From Bacteroidales bacterium (GTDB taxonomy: Bacteria > Bacteroidota > Bacteroidia > Bacteroidales > UBA932): a DNA stretch of 64,000 nucleotides. Position 1 is the stretch's first letter, and the number at the start of each line of letters is the position of its first letter. The notes below the pieces were generated by a model. It was not told the origin of the DNA and did no database searches. It worked only from the letters and a program-made list of their open reading frames with translations. A program made the translations under genes and the position numbers. The stretch is taken from contig JAFSPR010000099.1 of the NCBI GenBank assembly GCA_017451395.1, positions 1 through 64,000 of the forward strand, in the 5' to 3' direction. Below are positions 27,512 to 36,216 of this stretch, piece after piece.

Positions 27512-28774
27512 ATGAAAAGATATATTGCATTTTTGACAGTAGTGCTTGCCGTGGCCGCATCCTGCGCAAAGCAGCAGCCCACCGGTGAGAAATATCTGCC
27601 CGTCCCGGCTCTCCAGACAAGCGTGGGCACCGTCAGTTTCGAGTCTGTCGGTGGCAGTACCTTCGTAAGCGTGTCCACTCTGGATCCGGTTGAGGCAAAG
27701 GCCGATAAAGACTGGGTTACCGTAGCGGTTTCCGGCAGGAACGTGAATGTGAGCGTGCCCGCCAATGAGTCCATAGAGACGCGTTATGCCGTTGTAACGG
27801 TAAAGTCAGATTCCAAGAGCCGCAATGTCCAGGTGATTCAGTTCGGTTCCAACTCAAAGTTCGTCTGGGAAGACGAATATGAATTCCCTTATGCCGGCGG
27901 AAGCGTTTCCCTGAAGTATCAGACTGACGCTACCGTAAGGATAGCAATTGACGGTGACTGGATCAGCGCAGTGGCTTCTGAAGGTGTTCTCCTTATTACT
28001 GTGGCCCAGAACAACCTCAAGGAGGACCGCGAGGGTTCCGTTACCTTCAAGGCCGGTGACGACAATCGTACCGTTGCCATCAAGCAGGCCGGAAATCCTT
28101 CCGGCGGCAGTGGTGACAACCCCGGCGGCGATGAACCCGATGGTGTAATCTTCAGCGAAGACTTTGAGGATATCAATACCCTTGGGGAATGGGCGCTGTT
28201 TGACGCCGATGGGGACGATAACTCCTGGAATTATAACACACAATTTGCATCTCACTCCGGAATCGGAATCCTTTGCAGTGCATCTTATGATAATGATTCC
28301 GGTCCCCTGACACCAGATAACTGGGTAATAACTCCTGGAATCAACCTCTCCACTGACAACTATGTCAGCTGTTGGGTTACTGGACAAGACCCTGATTGGG
28401 ATGCAGAGCATTATGGAGTGTTTATTTCCACTACTGCGCCCGAGACTGGTGCGGACCTTGATACTTTTGAGAAACTATTCGAAGGTACCAATCCTGTAAG
28501 TGATCCTATGGAAGAGGAAACGATTCCTTTCGATACCACAGATGGCCCTGTGGATATCGTTTGGCAGCGTATTGCAGTCAAGATTCCCGCATCATATGAA
28601 AACAAGACGGTTTACATTGCTTTCCGTCACTTTAACTCCACAGATATGTTCTACCTCAATCTGGACGATGTTATGGTGACAAAGGGAATGCCTGAAAAAA
28701 CAGTCTCCTCATCCGTTTCCTCTGTAAAACAGTCAGGTAACCGTGTTGTCTCTACATATTTCAGAAGAAAGTAA
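27512..28774 (+). CDS. BACON plus choice-of-anchor J domain lipoprotein
   Basis: 420 aa. Lipobox VAASC at residue about 18. Two BACON-type Ig-like domains follow: one at about 30-115 (VGGSTFVSVSTLDPVEAKADKDWVTV) and one at about 120-195 (AGGSVSLKYQTD, DGDWISAV, REGSVTFKAGDDNRTVAIKQAG). After a Gly/Asp-rich linker, a cleaved-adhesin/choice-of-anchor J domain spans about 213-400 (FSEDFEDINTLGEWALFDADGD, PDNWVITPGINL, YIAFRHFN). Both domains are beta sandwiches used for surface binding. Base composition changes near 28,190, at the start of the second domain, to more T- and A-ending codons, suggesting domain replacement. The C-terminal tail SSSVSSVK resembles the tail of the 17.7 kb protein. The next start codon abuts this stop. 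Confidence 0.85.
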   Translation: MKRYIAFLTVVLAVAASCAKQQPTGEKYLPVPALQTSVGTVSFESVGGSTFVSVSTLDPVEAKADKDWVTVAVSGRNVNVSVPANESIETRYAVVTVKSDSKSRNVQVIQFGSNSKFVWEDEYEFPYAGGSVSLKYQTDATVRIAIDGDWISAVASEGVLLITVAQNNLKEDREGSVTFKAGDDNRTVAIKQAGNPSGGSGDNPGGDEPDGVIFSEDFEDINTLGEWALFDADGDDNSWNYNTQFASHSGIGILCSASYDNDSGPLTPDNWVITPGINLSTDNYVSCWVTGQDPDWDAEHYGVFISTTAPETGADLDTFEKLFEGTNPVSDPMEEETIPFDTTDGPVDIVWQRIAVKIPASYENKTVYIAFRHFNSTDMFYLNLDDVMVTKGMPEKTVSSSVSSVKQSGNRVVSTYFRRK

Positions 28775-31435
28775 ATGAGAAAAGTCTTTTTGGTTGGCTT
28801 TTGCGCCCTGGCAGCAATAGCATGTACCCGCGAAATACCGGAACCCGTTTCCTCTCCCGCGCCTGTTGCGGGAGAGAAGGGCCCGGCCGTGGTTACGGCA
28901 TCGCAGCAGGAGTACTTCAGTTATGTCCCTGGCGTGGCCATCATCTACGCCAGTGAAGAACTTGCCGGCCAATTAGGAGACGGTATCTCTGGAGATGCCC
29001 TTATACGCAAGAGCGAAGAACTTGGTTATATGACTTCACGCCTTGGCGCAAAGTCATTCACCCGCCTTTTCCCCAATGCCGGAGAATACGAACTCCGTAC
29101 GCGCAGGGAGGGGCTTCACCGCTGGTTCCTCGTAGAGTATGACAAGACCGTCTCCATCAGTGACGCAAAGACATTCCTGGAGGCCGTTCCCGGCATTCAG
29201 GGCGTGGAACCCAACTATGTGCTGAAAAGCGCCGTAAACATCAATGATACGTACTGGAACCAGATGTGGGGCCAGAACAATACCGCTTATCCCGGCTATG
29301 ACGTAAACTGCAAGCCGGTATGGGACTACTACACTATGGGTAATCCAAACGTAGTGGTGGGCGTCATTGACGGAGGTATCCAACTCAACCACCCTGATCT
29401 TGCCGCCAATGTGGCAAAGAGCGGCCATTACAATTATGTCCGTCACAACACCACAATAAAGCAGCACGACCACGGAACCCACGTTGCCGGCACAATCGGC
29501 GCCGTGAACAACAACGGCACCGGTGTCACCGGTATCGCGGGCGGAAATGCGGCGGCAGGAAAGACCGGAGCCACCCTCCTTTCCCTCCAGGTGTTTGAGA
29601 CCCAGGACAACGGTCAGGATATAAGCGCCGGCAGTTTTGCCACAGCCATCAAGGAGGCGGCCGACAGAGGAGCGCATATTTCCCAGAACAGTTGGGGTTA
29701 TAACTTTGACTTCAACGACGACGGCCAGATTACCGGCTATGAACTGGAATATGCCCGCAGCGCCCACCAGAATCCGGAGCGTTCCTTCACCCAGGCGGTT
29801 GATTACTTTAACAAGTATGCCGGCTGCGACAACTACGGAAACCAACTTCCTGGCTCTCCCATGAAGGGCGGAATAGTCATCTTTGCCGCCGGCAACGACA
29901 ACACTCCCTACGGAGCGCCCGGCAACTATGACGGCTGCGTATCCGTAGGCGCCATGAACAAGAACGGCACAAGGGCCAGTTTCTCCAACTATGGAGACTG
30001 GGTTGACATCTGCGCTCCCGGGGTGAGCATCCCCAGCACATACATAAACGGGCAATACGTGTCTTACAGCGGGACCTCGATGGCCTGCCCTCACGTTTCC
30101 GGCGTAGCGGCGCTCATAGCATCCTACTACGGAGGCCCGGGATTCACCTCCGACGAACTCCGCGCAAGGCTCCTTGGCGGCGCAAAGCAGATCGGGGCGT
30201 CCACAGGGAGCAAGCCGATCGGCCCTCTTGCCGATGCATACGGCTCTTTCCTGCTGAACGCCAGTTCCAGCGCCCCTGATCAGGTGACGGAGTTGGAAGC
30301 CGTTCCCGTGGGCCATAACATCAGGGTAGATTTTGACGCTACAAACGCGTATGCGTATCTTGTGCTCACTTCCACCCAGAAATCGGCCATCCAGAATGCC
30401 GATTACCAGAATCTGGCATCCAACGTTATCTCCGCCACCAAACTGGCGGCGGCATCGGACGTGGAAGGAACTCTTCAGTCCGTAGTCCTTGCCGGTCTCA
30501 AGCCTTCCACGGACTATTATGTGGGTGTGGTGGCTTACAGTTATGACAAGAAATACGCCCCCATGTCGGAGATCCTGAAGATCCATACGGCGGAGAATAT
30601 GAAGCCCGAGATTGAAATAACGGATTATCCCACCGGCGGATACGAGTTCCGTCACCACGAGATAATAAGCATCCCCGTTTCGTTCTCTGATCCCGACGGA
30701 GATGCCATCTACGTTACCTTCGATCCCAAGGGAAGCCGCGCAACCCTTGAATCCAACAACGGCGCCGACGGCCTTTTCAACTTCAAACTGATGTGTCCGC
30801 TGGTCACAAGTCCCGGAAAGTTTATGGGCAATATCAAGGTGGTGGATGAAGTCGGCGCTGTGACGCTGCGCAATATCCAGTTCACGGTCCTGCCCAATAC
30901 GGCTCCGGAACAGGTCCAGGAACTTCCTATGCTCCTGTTCGAGGATAATTCGGAAGAAAAAACGCTGGCCCTTGATGAGTATTTCAAGGACCCGGACGGC
31001 GAACCTCTGCTTTACCGCGCGGTTTCCGACGACGAATCAATCGCCTCAGTCAGAATAGAGGACGGCGTCCTTTATGTCAAGTCCGGAAAGCAGGGCCTGA
31101 GCGACGTAAAGGTGATAGCCGAAGACCACGACGGAGCAAAGGCATCGGTGAGCCTTAAGGTGCTTATGCGTCCCGCCGGTTCTCCCGAGGTATTCTTTAC
31201 CGGAGATTCCGTAGTGTCTGACAACGGAACCGTCACCATAATCCCCGGCATTGAGCCCGATTCCACCACGGTACGCGTCATATCGGCCTCCGGAGTGGTG
31301 GTCTACGAGACCGTTTGCACAATAAGCGCTGCAAACCCTCTTGAACTTGAACTTAAGAACCTGGCTCCCGGCATCTACACCGTGGAGGTTACCTACAGGG
31401 GACAGGTTTACACTTATACTATAGTCAAACGATGA
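28775..31435 (+). CDS. Subtilisin-like S8 serine protease with fibronectin-like domains and T9SS C-terminal sorting domain
   Basis: 886 aa. The lipobox-like signal is LAAIAC. An I9-like propeptide segment covers about 40-150 (TFLEAVPGIQGVEPNYVLK). The catalytic triad is Asp199 (GVIDGG), His233 (HGTHVAGTIG) and Ser435 (GTSMACPHVSG). Fibronectin-III- and cadherin-like repeats follow from about 500 (TELEAVPVGHNIRVDF; DPDGDAIYV; DPDGEPLLYR). The last 75 residues (VRVISASGVVVYET, LELELKNLAPGIYTVEV, YTIVKR) match a type A C-terminal sorting domain of the type IX secretion system. A lipobox and a T9SS tail in one protein is unusual. The following PorV/PorQ-like gene overlaps by 4 bp. Confidence 0.92.
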   Translation: MRKVFLVGFCALAAIACTREIPEPVSSPAPVAGEKGPAVVTASQQEYFSYVPGVAIIYASEELAGQLGDGISGDALIRKSEELGYMTSRLGAKSFTRLFPNAGEYELRTRREGLHRWFLVEYDKTVSISDAKTFLEAVPGIQGVEPNYVLKSAVNINDTYWNQMWGQNNTAYPGYDVNCKPVWDYYTMGNPNVVVGVIDGGIQLNHPDLAANVAKSGHYNYVRHNTTIKQHDHGTHVAGTIGAVNNNGTGVTGIAGGNAAAGKTGATLLSLQVFETQDNGQDISAGSFATAIKEAADRGAHISQNSWGYNFDFNDDGQITGYELEYARSAHQNPERSFTQAVDYFNKYAGCDNYGNQLPGSPMKGGIVIFAAGNDNTPYGAPGNYDGCVSVGAMNKNGTRASFSNYGDWVDICAPGVSIPSTYINGQYVSYSGTSMACPHVSGVAALIASYYGGPGFTSDELRARLLGGAKQIGASTGSKPIGPLADAYGSFLLNASSSAPDQVTELEAVPVGHNIRVDFDATNAYAYLVLTSTQKSAIQNADYQNLASNVISATKLAAASDVEGTLQSVVLAGLKPSTDYYVGVVAYSYDKKYAPMSEILKIHTAENMKPEIEITDYPTGGYEFRHHEIISIPVSFSDPDGDAIYVTFDPKGSRATLESNNGADGLFNFKLMCPLVTSPGKFMGNIKVVDEVGAVTLRNIQFTVLPNTAPEQVQELPMLLFEDNSEEKTLALDEYFKDPDGEPLLYRAVSDDESIASVRIEDGVLYVKSGKQGLSDVKVIAEDHDGAKASVSLKVLMRPAGSPEVFFTGDSVVSDNGTVTIIPGIEPDSTTVRVISASGVVVYETVCTISAANPLELELKNLAPGIYTVEVTYRGQVYTYTIVKR

Positions 31436-32343
31436 AAGTGCGGCACATCATACTTGCAGCCATCGCTCTCTCACTGTCCTGGAACGTCGGGGCCCAGGAG
31501 AGCGTGCCCGCCAACGAAGCCTTCGATTTCCTGGGCTTCCCGCGCGGTGCGGTTGCCAGCGGTATGGCGGGCGCCGGAAGCGCAATGACTTCCTCTCCGG
31601 CCGGTCTTTCCACGTTCGGCAATCCTGCTGTGCTGCCGGTAGCGGTGGGGAAGGTTGACGCAGGCGTCATTTACAGCCACACCCTTTCCAATAACGTAGG
31701 CGGCGGCATAGCCGTGCGTCTTGGCAAAGGATTCGCCATTTCCGCAGCGGTGGTGGATCAGTTCCATCCCGTGAAGGATTTCGGCGGATCATACGGCAGT
31801 TTCGCGCCTAACGATCTCATTGTGGCGGGAGGCGCCGGGATCTCCTTCGCCGGGCATTTCAGCCTTGGACTGTCCGTGAAATACGTTCAGCAGAGGCTTA
31901 TGGCCGATTATTCCCTGTCCGGTGTGGCATTCACCGCCATGGCGCAGTACCGCCTGGCCGGCCTCAACGTTGCCGCAGGCGTTGCCAACTTCGGCTCCGG
32001 CGTGAAGTCCGAGAGCGGTCAGGCATCTCCGCTCCCTTCATCGGCCCGCCTGGCGGCTTCCTATGAACTGGCGCTTGGCCCCGGTACCCTTGGCGCGGCA
32101 CTTGACGCAGACTATTATTTTGCAGGTAAATTCGGCGTTTCCGCCGGACTCCAATACGGCCTTTGGGATATGATATATGCAAGGGCCGGCTACAGATTTG
32201 CTTCCCAGGGAGCAGTTTATCCATCTCACCTTGCCCTAGGGCTTGGTTTCAGATGGAAATGGCTGTGCCTGGACGTTTACTATTTGACTGCCAATGCGCA
32301 ACTTGGTGGCAGCCTCGGCGCAGGACTCAGTATACGGTTTTAG
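31432..32343 (+). CDS. PorV/PorQ-family outer-membrane barrel protein
   Basis: 303 aa. A signal peptide (ALSLSWNVGAQ) is followed by AFDFLGFPRGAVASGMAGAGSAM, the conserved start of the PorV/PorQ family, and GLSTFGNPA. Repeated amphipathic strands form a FadL-like barrel ending LGAGLSIRF. PorV and PorQ work in type IX secretion: PorV shuttles substrates and supports sortase attachment, and PorQ anchors sortase (family knowledge). Its start overlaps the stop of the S8 protease, which bears a T9SS sorting tail, so it may be a dedicated partner of that substrate (inference). Confidence 0.85.
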   Translation: MKVRHIILAAIALSLSWNVGAQESVPANEAFDFLGFPRGAVASGMAGAGSAMTSSPAGLSTFGNPAVLPVAVGKVDAGVIYSHTLSNNVGGGIAVRLGKGFAISAAVVDQFHPVKDFGGSYGSFAPNDLIVAGGAGISFAGHFSLGLSVKYVQQRLMADYSLSGVAFTAMAQYRLAGLNVAAGVANFGSGVKSESGQASPLPSSARLAASYELALGPGTLGAALDADYYFAGKFGVSAGLQYGLWDMIYARAGYRFASQGAVYPSHLALGLGFRWKWLCLDVYYLTANAQLGGSLGAGLSIRF

Positions 32344-32379
32344 ACAATAATTATTTATAACCCAAAATATTATTAACTT

Positions 32380-35300
32380 ATGAGAAAATCCATTTGGACT
32401 GTACTGTTTACAGCGCTGGTAGCGCTTGTAGCGGTAAGCTGCGCCAAGGAAACAGATCTCACTGATGTCAAGAACAAGATCAATGAACTTGACCAGAGAG
32501 TTACCGCCCTTGAGCAAGCAGTGGAAAAGATCAACAAGGAAACCGTTCCCGGTTTCGAGAACTTGGTGAAAGCCCTGAATGAAAAACTCACTGTCGTTTC
32601 CGTCGTGGAAAGCGAAGATGGCGTTGTCATCAACTTCTCCGACGGCACCTCCTCCACCATCACCAATGGTAAGGACGGTAAGGACGGCGCCGACGGTAAG
32701 GACGGCGAAAACGGCAAGGACGGTGTTGATGGCAAGGACGGAGAAAACGGCAAGGATGCCCAGGCTCCCGAGATCAACATCACCCTCATCGACGGCGTCT
32801 ACTACTGGACTGTCAACGGCGAACTCCTTAAGGACGGAGACGGCAACCCCATCCCTGTCAGCACTCCCGGCCCTCAGGGCGACAAAGGTGACAAGGGTGA
32901 CAAAGGTGACCAGGGTGAACAAGGCATCACTCCTCTGTTCGGCACCAGTTCCGAAGGCAAGGTCATCGTTTCCTATGACAACGGTGAAACCTGGAAACCC
33001 CTCGGCTTCAGCGTAATCGACGGCTCCGCCTTCACATCGGCCTACATCGATGACAACAAGTCCACCGATGACTACATCGTCCTTGTTGTAGGTGAGACCG
33101 AGGTTCAGATTCCCAAGGAGAAGAACTTCTCCCTTGTTATCAAGTACGAAGGTGACCTCTCCGCTGTAGGCGCCAACGCAGGTGACAACATCGCCATCGA
33201 GTATGAGGTTGAAGGTGCTTCTGAGGCCGACAAAGTTACCGTAGACGTTCTCAGCGCTACCGCAGGCATCACCGCCACCATCCAGAAGGTTGACGCCCTC
33301 CACGGTTACATCCTCATCGGCGTTCCCGCCGCAGAGCCCGAGGCCGAACCCGCAAAGGTTTCCGGCAAGATCTTCGTCTTCGCCGACAACAACAAGGGTA
33401 AGACCAACATCAAGGTCATCTCCCTCGAGGAAGGTGAGATTTCCGCAGTGGCCGATGTCTCCGCTCAGGTTCCCGCCGCAGGTGGTGAGATTCCTCTTAC
33501 CGTTACCACCAACAAGGAGTACAATGTGAATATCTCCGATGGTGCCGAAACCTGGCTCCATGTTGTTGATACCAAGGCTACCCACGTTGATGAGCTCAAT
33601 ATCGTTGCCGATCCCAACACCACCGGTGCATACCGCGTAGGCGTTGTCTCCATCAACGACCGCGCTACCGGTGAACTCATTGAAGAATTCACCGTGCTCC
33701 AGCAGCCTGCCTCTGACGTTGCAACAGACCTCGGTTCCATCCGCAGCCTTGCCGATGATACCGCAGTCGCAGGCCAGAAGGCCATCGTCCTGGCTTCTTC
33801 CAAGAACGGCGCCCTGGTAGGTGATGCAAACGGCGGATATATCTTCCTGGCAATCGAGGACAACACCGCAGTCCGCGGCGACGAAGTCTCCTTCGCAGGT
33901 GTGAAGAAGACCGCCGAGGCTACCGAGGTGAAATATGTGGAGACTTCCTCCATTACGGTTACCGCTTCCGCTCAGGAGGTTCCTGATCTTCCTGTGTTGC
34001 CTCTTCGTTCTCATCTGTCCGGTAATTCTTTAAATACCGGTGTCTCGGGTCTTCTTCAGAAGAACGGTGACGTCTACTATGTGGATGTCCAAGAGTATGT
34101 GTACTATTTCCCTAATGTGATTATTGAACCAACTCTTGGTCTGGATCTAGAACCCCTTGTGGACAAGTACGTTACTGTTAAGGGTTATACCAACGGCTCT
34201 TATGTGGATTATGACGAGAATTATGATTTCACCGCAGATTCATATGTAGACTTCATTGCTCTCTCTGCTACAGAGGTTACATTTGAGGCAAATCCTAACT
34301 GGACACTGAGTTTCAACACTGTGAATGGTGTAGACATCATTACCAATACAGTATCTGGTGGTAATGATTACTGGTTCAACTATTCTTTGAATGTGTATTC
34401 TGCTGAAGACGCTGCAGAGTTCGAATCACTTGAGGCCCTGGCCCGCTATGATTGCTTCACTATTGCAGAACTGACTCAATACTGGTACCAAAGATATGGT
34501 GATACAATTGATGACGATGCTACTACAGAGACAGCTGATGTCGAACTTGGGAAGAAGTTGGACTATGGTGATTACGTAGTGGTTGCCGTAGGTCTTAACG
34601 AGGATGGTTTTGTAAGTGGTAAGTATGCTGTCCTTGAATTCACCAAGGTTGACCCTCATATTGCCCTTGATTATGATGATTTCCTCGGTCAGTGGAATTT
34701 TGGCAAGAGCGTGATTAGCATTACCCAAAAGGATGCTGATGAATCATATTATATCACAGGCTTCAATGGTCAGGAAGACGCATGGGCTGTTGAGGCACTG
34801 TTTAACGAAGGACGTCTTGTCTTAAACGAGCAGATGGTATCTGAGGTGGATGAAACTGCTGTTTATCTCTCAGGTATTTTCCTCAGCAAGTATATCTCTT
34901 ACCCTAGCGGCAATTCTTCCGGACCTGATGTGCTGTTTACAGTAGCGGGTTTGCCTGATGGTACACTGGAAGTCCTGGGAGGATCAAATACCAAATATGG
35001 ATATGCGTTTGACGGCTTCTTGTTTGTAACATATACTTCAGGCAGCTTGAGTGGCAACACTACGTTAATTTCTATGCCTACCGAAATAACGGTATATGAT
35101 CCGAATGCTGAGCCCGCTGATCCCCTCCAGGCAGAATATACCGACGAGGATTATGTGGATGCTATTGACAAGGATGAATTAATCTCTACCGCTTGGAGTA
35201 TATACTGCCGTCCTCGTAACACCGACGGTTCGTTTGTTGAGGAACGTGGCTGGTATTCAAACAGTGTAGTAAAAGATGTAGAGAACAATGCTGCCGGAGA

Positions 35301-35847
35301 TGATCTAATAACTATATCGGGTTTCTCTCTCGGTAATATTGATGATGATGCTTCCGACTTTGAGTTCTATGATGGCGTAGTTTATAAGCTTGGTCAGACT
35401 AATCCTTGGGCATTTGACTTAAGCGGCACCACTTATTATCTGAAACTTTGCCAGTTCTCTACTGATGCCAATTATTATTGGACTGGAAACTATTCGTCAT
35501 ACGCTATCAAGGTTGCAGACGGCATCCTGGCATTTATAGGTAATAGTAGTGATTATAATATTAACGGATTTGGTCTGTACGCTTGGTCTGATGAGGCTTG
35601 CAGCACTGCGGCTGGTTGGCTCTTGCGCTACAAGGATGTAATCCTGGTTGATCCTGCTAAATACTCAACTTCTGCGGCTGTTTCTGCTGCTCTGAAGAAT
35701 GTGAATCCATTTGCAGTGGCTGCGGCAATGGGACGCGCGGAAAGCCTTGCCAGAGAGAAAGTGAACGCTCAACTTAATTCCGTCAAGTATTCTTCAGAGG
35801 TATATAACGGACCTTCTAATACCCCAAAGGAAAAATTTGCAAGATAG
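32380..35847 (+). CDS. Large DUF4988/PL29-N-like lipoprotein with collagen-like repeats
   Basis: 1155 aa. Lipobox ALVAVSC; coiled-coil segment (DVKNKINELDQRVTALEQAV, residues about 27-50); DUF4988/PL29 N-terminal-like domain (FSDGTSSTITNGKDG ... DGVYYWTVNGELLKDGDG). Two Gly-X-Y stretches occur at about 97-126 (GKDGKDGADGKDG) and 164-182 (GDKGDKGDKGDQGEQG). A BACON-like domain lies at about 360-450, an OB-like segment at about 455-530, and a module starting YDDFLGQW at about 765. Composition shifts abruptly near 33,960: upstream codons end mostly in C, downstream ones more in T/A. No lyase catalytic residues can be assigned. It is probably a trimeric surface stalk/binding protein (inference). 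A terminator follows. Confidence 0.8.
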   Translation: MRKSIWTVLFTALVALVAVSCAKETDLTDVKNKINELDQRVTALEQAVEKINKETVPGFENLVKALNEKLTVVSVVESEDGVVINFSDGTSSTITNGKDGKDGADGKDGENGKDGVDGKDGENGKDAQAPEINITLIDGVYYWTVNGELLKDGDGNPIPVSTPGPQGDKGDKGDKGDQGEQGITPLFGTSSEGKVIVSYDNGETWKPLGFSVIDGSAFTSAYIDDNKSTDDYIVLVVGETEVQIPKEKNFSLVIKYEGDLSAVGANAGDNIAIEYEVEGASEADKVTVDVLSATAGITATIQKVDALHGYILIGVPAAEPEAEPAKVSGKIFVFADNNKGKTNIKVISLEEGEISAVADVSAQVPAAGGEIPLTVTTNKEYNVNISDGAETWLHVVDTKATHVDELNIVADPNTTGAYRVGVVSINDRATGELIEEFTVLQQPASDVATDLGSIRSLADDTAVAGQKAIVLASSKNGALVGDANGGYIFLAIEDNTAVRGDEVSFAGVKKTAEATEVKYVETSSITVTASAQEVPDLPVLPLRSHLSGNSLNTGVSGLLQKNGDVYYVDVQEYVYYFPNVIIEPTLGLDLEPLVDKYVTVKGYTNGSYVDYDENYDFTADSYVDFIALSATEVTFEANPNWTLSFNTVNGVDIITNTVSGGNDYWFNYSLNVYSAEDAAEFESLEALARYDCFTIAELTQYWYQRYGDTIDDDATTETADVELGKKLDYGDYVVVAVGLNEDGFVSGKYAVLEFTKVDPHIALDYDDFLGQWNFGKSVISITQKDADESYYITGFNGQEDAWAVEALFNEGRLVLNEQMVSEVDETAVYLSGIFLSKYISYPSGNSSGPDVLFTVAGLPDGTLEVLGGSNTKYGYAFDGFLFVTYTSGSLSGNTTLISMPTEITVYDPNAEPADPLQAEYTDEDYVDAIDKDELISTAWSIYCRPRNTDGSFVEERGWYSNSVVKDVENNAAGDDLITISGFSLGNIDDDASDFEFYDGVVYKLGQTNPWAFDLSGTTYYLKLCQFSTDANYYWTGNYSSYAIKVADGILAFIGNSSDYNINGFGLYAWSDEACSTAAGWLLRYKDVILVDPAKYSTSAAVSAALKNVNPFAVAAAMGRAESLAREKVNAQLNSVKYSSEVYNGPSNTPKEKFAR
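32668..32921 (+). repeat. Collagen-like Gly-X-Y coding repeats
   Basis: Two tracts, 32,668-32,757 and 32,871-32,921, are built from near-identical 9-bp units such as GGTAAGGAC and GGTGACAAA. Units of this kind can expand or contract in frame by slippage, changing stalk length. Confidence 0.75.
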
Positions 35848-35872
35848 TTTACGCTATACTTTATCTAAAGAT

Positions 35873-35903
35873 GGGCGGCCCCGAAAGGAGCCGCCCTCTT
35901 TGT
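35873..35903 (+). terminator. Rho-independent terminator after the SusCD-type locus
   Basis: Stem GGGCGGCCCC / GGAGCCGCCC with a GAAA tetraloop (one mismatch), followed by TCTTTGTATT; 25 nt after the stop of the 32.4 kb gene. Confidence 0.8.
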
Positions 35904-35911
35904 ATTGTGTT

Positions 35912-35949
35912 TTGACAGAAATATATATATCTTTGCAAAAAGTATATAT
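35912..35949 (+). promoter_or_regulatory. Toxin-antitoxin promoter with AT palindrome
   Basis: A TTGACA-like -33 region and a TATCTTTG -7 element (35,927-35,934) lie upstream of the antitoxin ATG. The -7 element is flanked by TATATAT tracts that form an inverted repeat, a plausible operator for autoregulation by the antitoxin (inference). Confidence 0.5.
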
Positions 35950-36216
35950 ATGCAGGCGGTAACTCAAAAAAGACGCAAACTTATTGACCTTGATCCTTCC
36001 GTGTTTGAAGCCCTGACTGTTCAAGCCAGGGGAAAAGGAGTGTCCTTGAAACAATACATTGAGATGCTACTGAAAGAGGAATCTCAAAAGCGTGCTCCTG
36101 CTATTCCAAAATCTGTGACAAGCCCAAGGGTAATCGGTCTTGTGGGCATTGCAAAAAGGGTCCTTGACAGCATCGATCCTAACGATGACAGAGCAATGTA
36201 TATATTGTCAAAGTGA
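35950..36216 (+). CDS. Antitoxin-like ribbon-helix-helix protein
   Basis: 88 aa from the ATG at 35,950, which sits 15 nt after the -7 element; longer in-frame starts lie within the promoter. RRKLIDLDPSVFEALTVQARGKG followed by SLKQYIEMLLKEE has the strand-helix-helix spacing of ribbon-helix-helix DNA-binding antitoxins. The C-terminal half (VIGLVGIAKRVLDSIDPNDDRAM) is the likely toxin-binding tail. Its stop overlaps the PIN toxin start (TGATG). It probably represses its own promoter and neutralises the toxin. Confidence 0.75.
   Translation: MQAVTQKRRKLIDLDPSVFEALTVQARGKGVSLKQYIEMLLKEESQKRAPAIPKSVTSPRVIGLVGIAKRVLDSIDPNDDRAMYILSK

Noticed and set aside
29054..30658. 534-codon open frame on the minus strand
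   Set aside because: It is antisense to the S8 protease, whose catalytic triad is intact. Its own residues show no family pattern. C-ending third positions keep the opposite strand open.
32236..34014. 592-codon open frame on the minus strand
   Set aside because: Antisense shadow of the collagen-repeat lipoprotein; composition is Gly/Val-rich as expected from reverse-reading biased codons.
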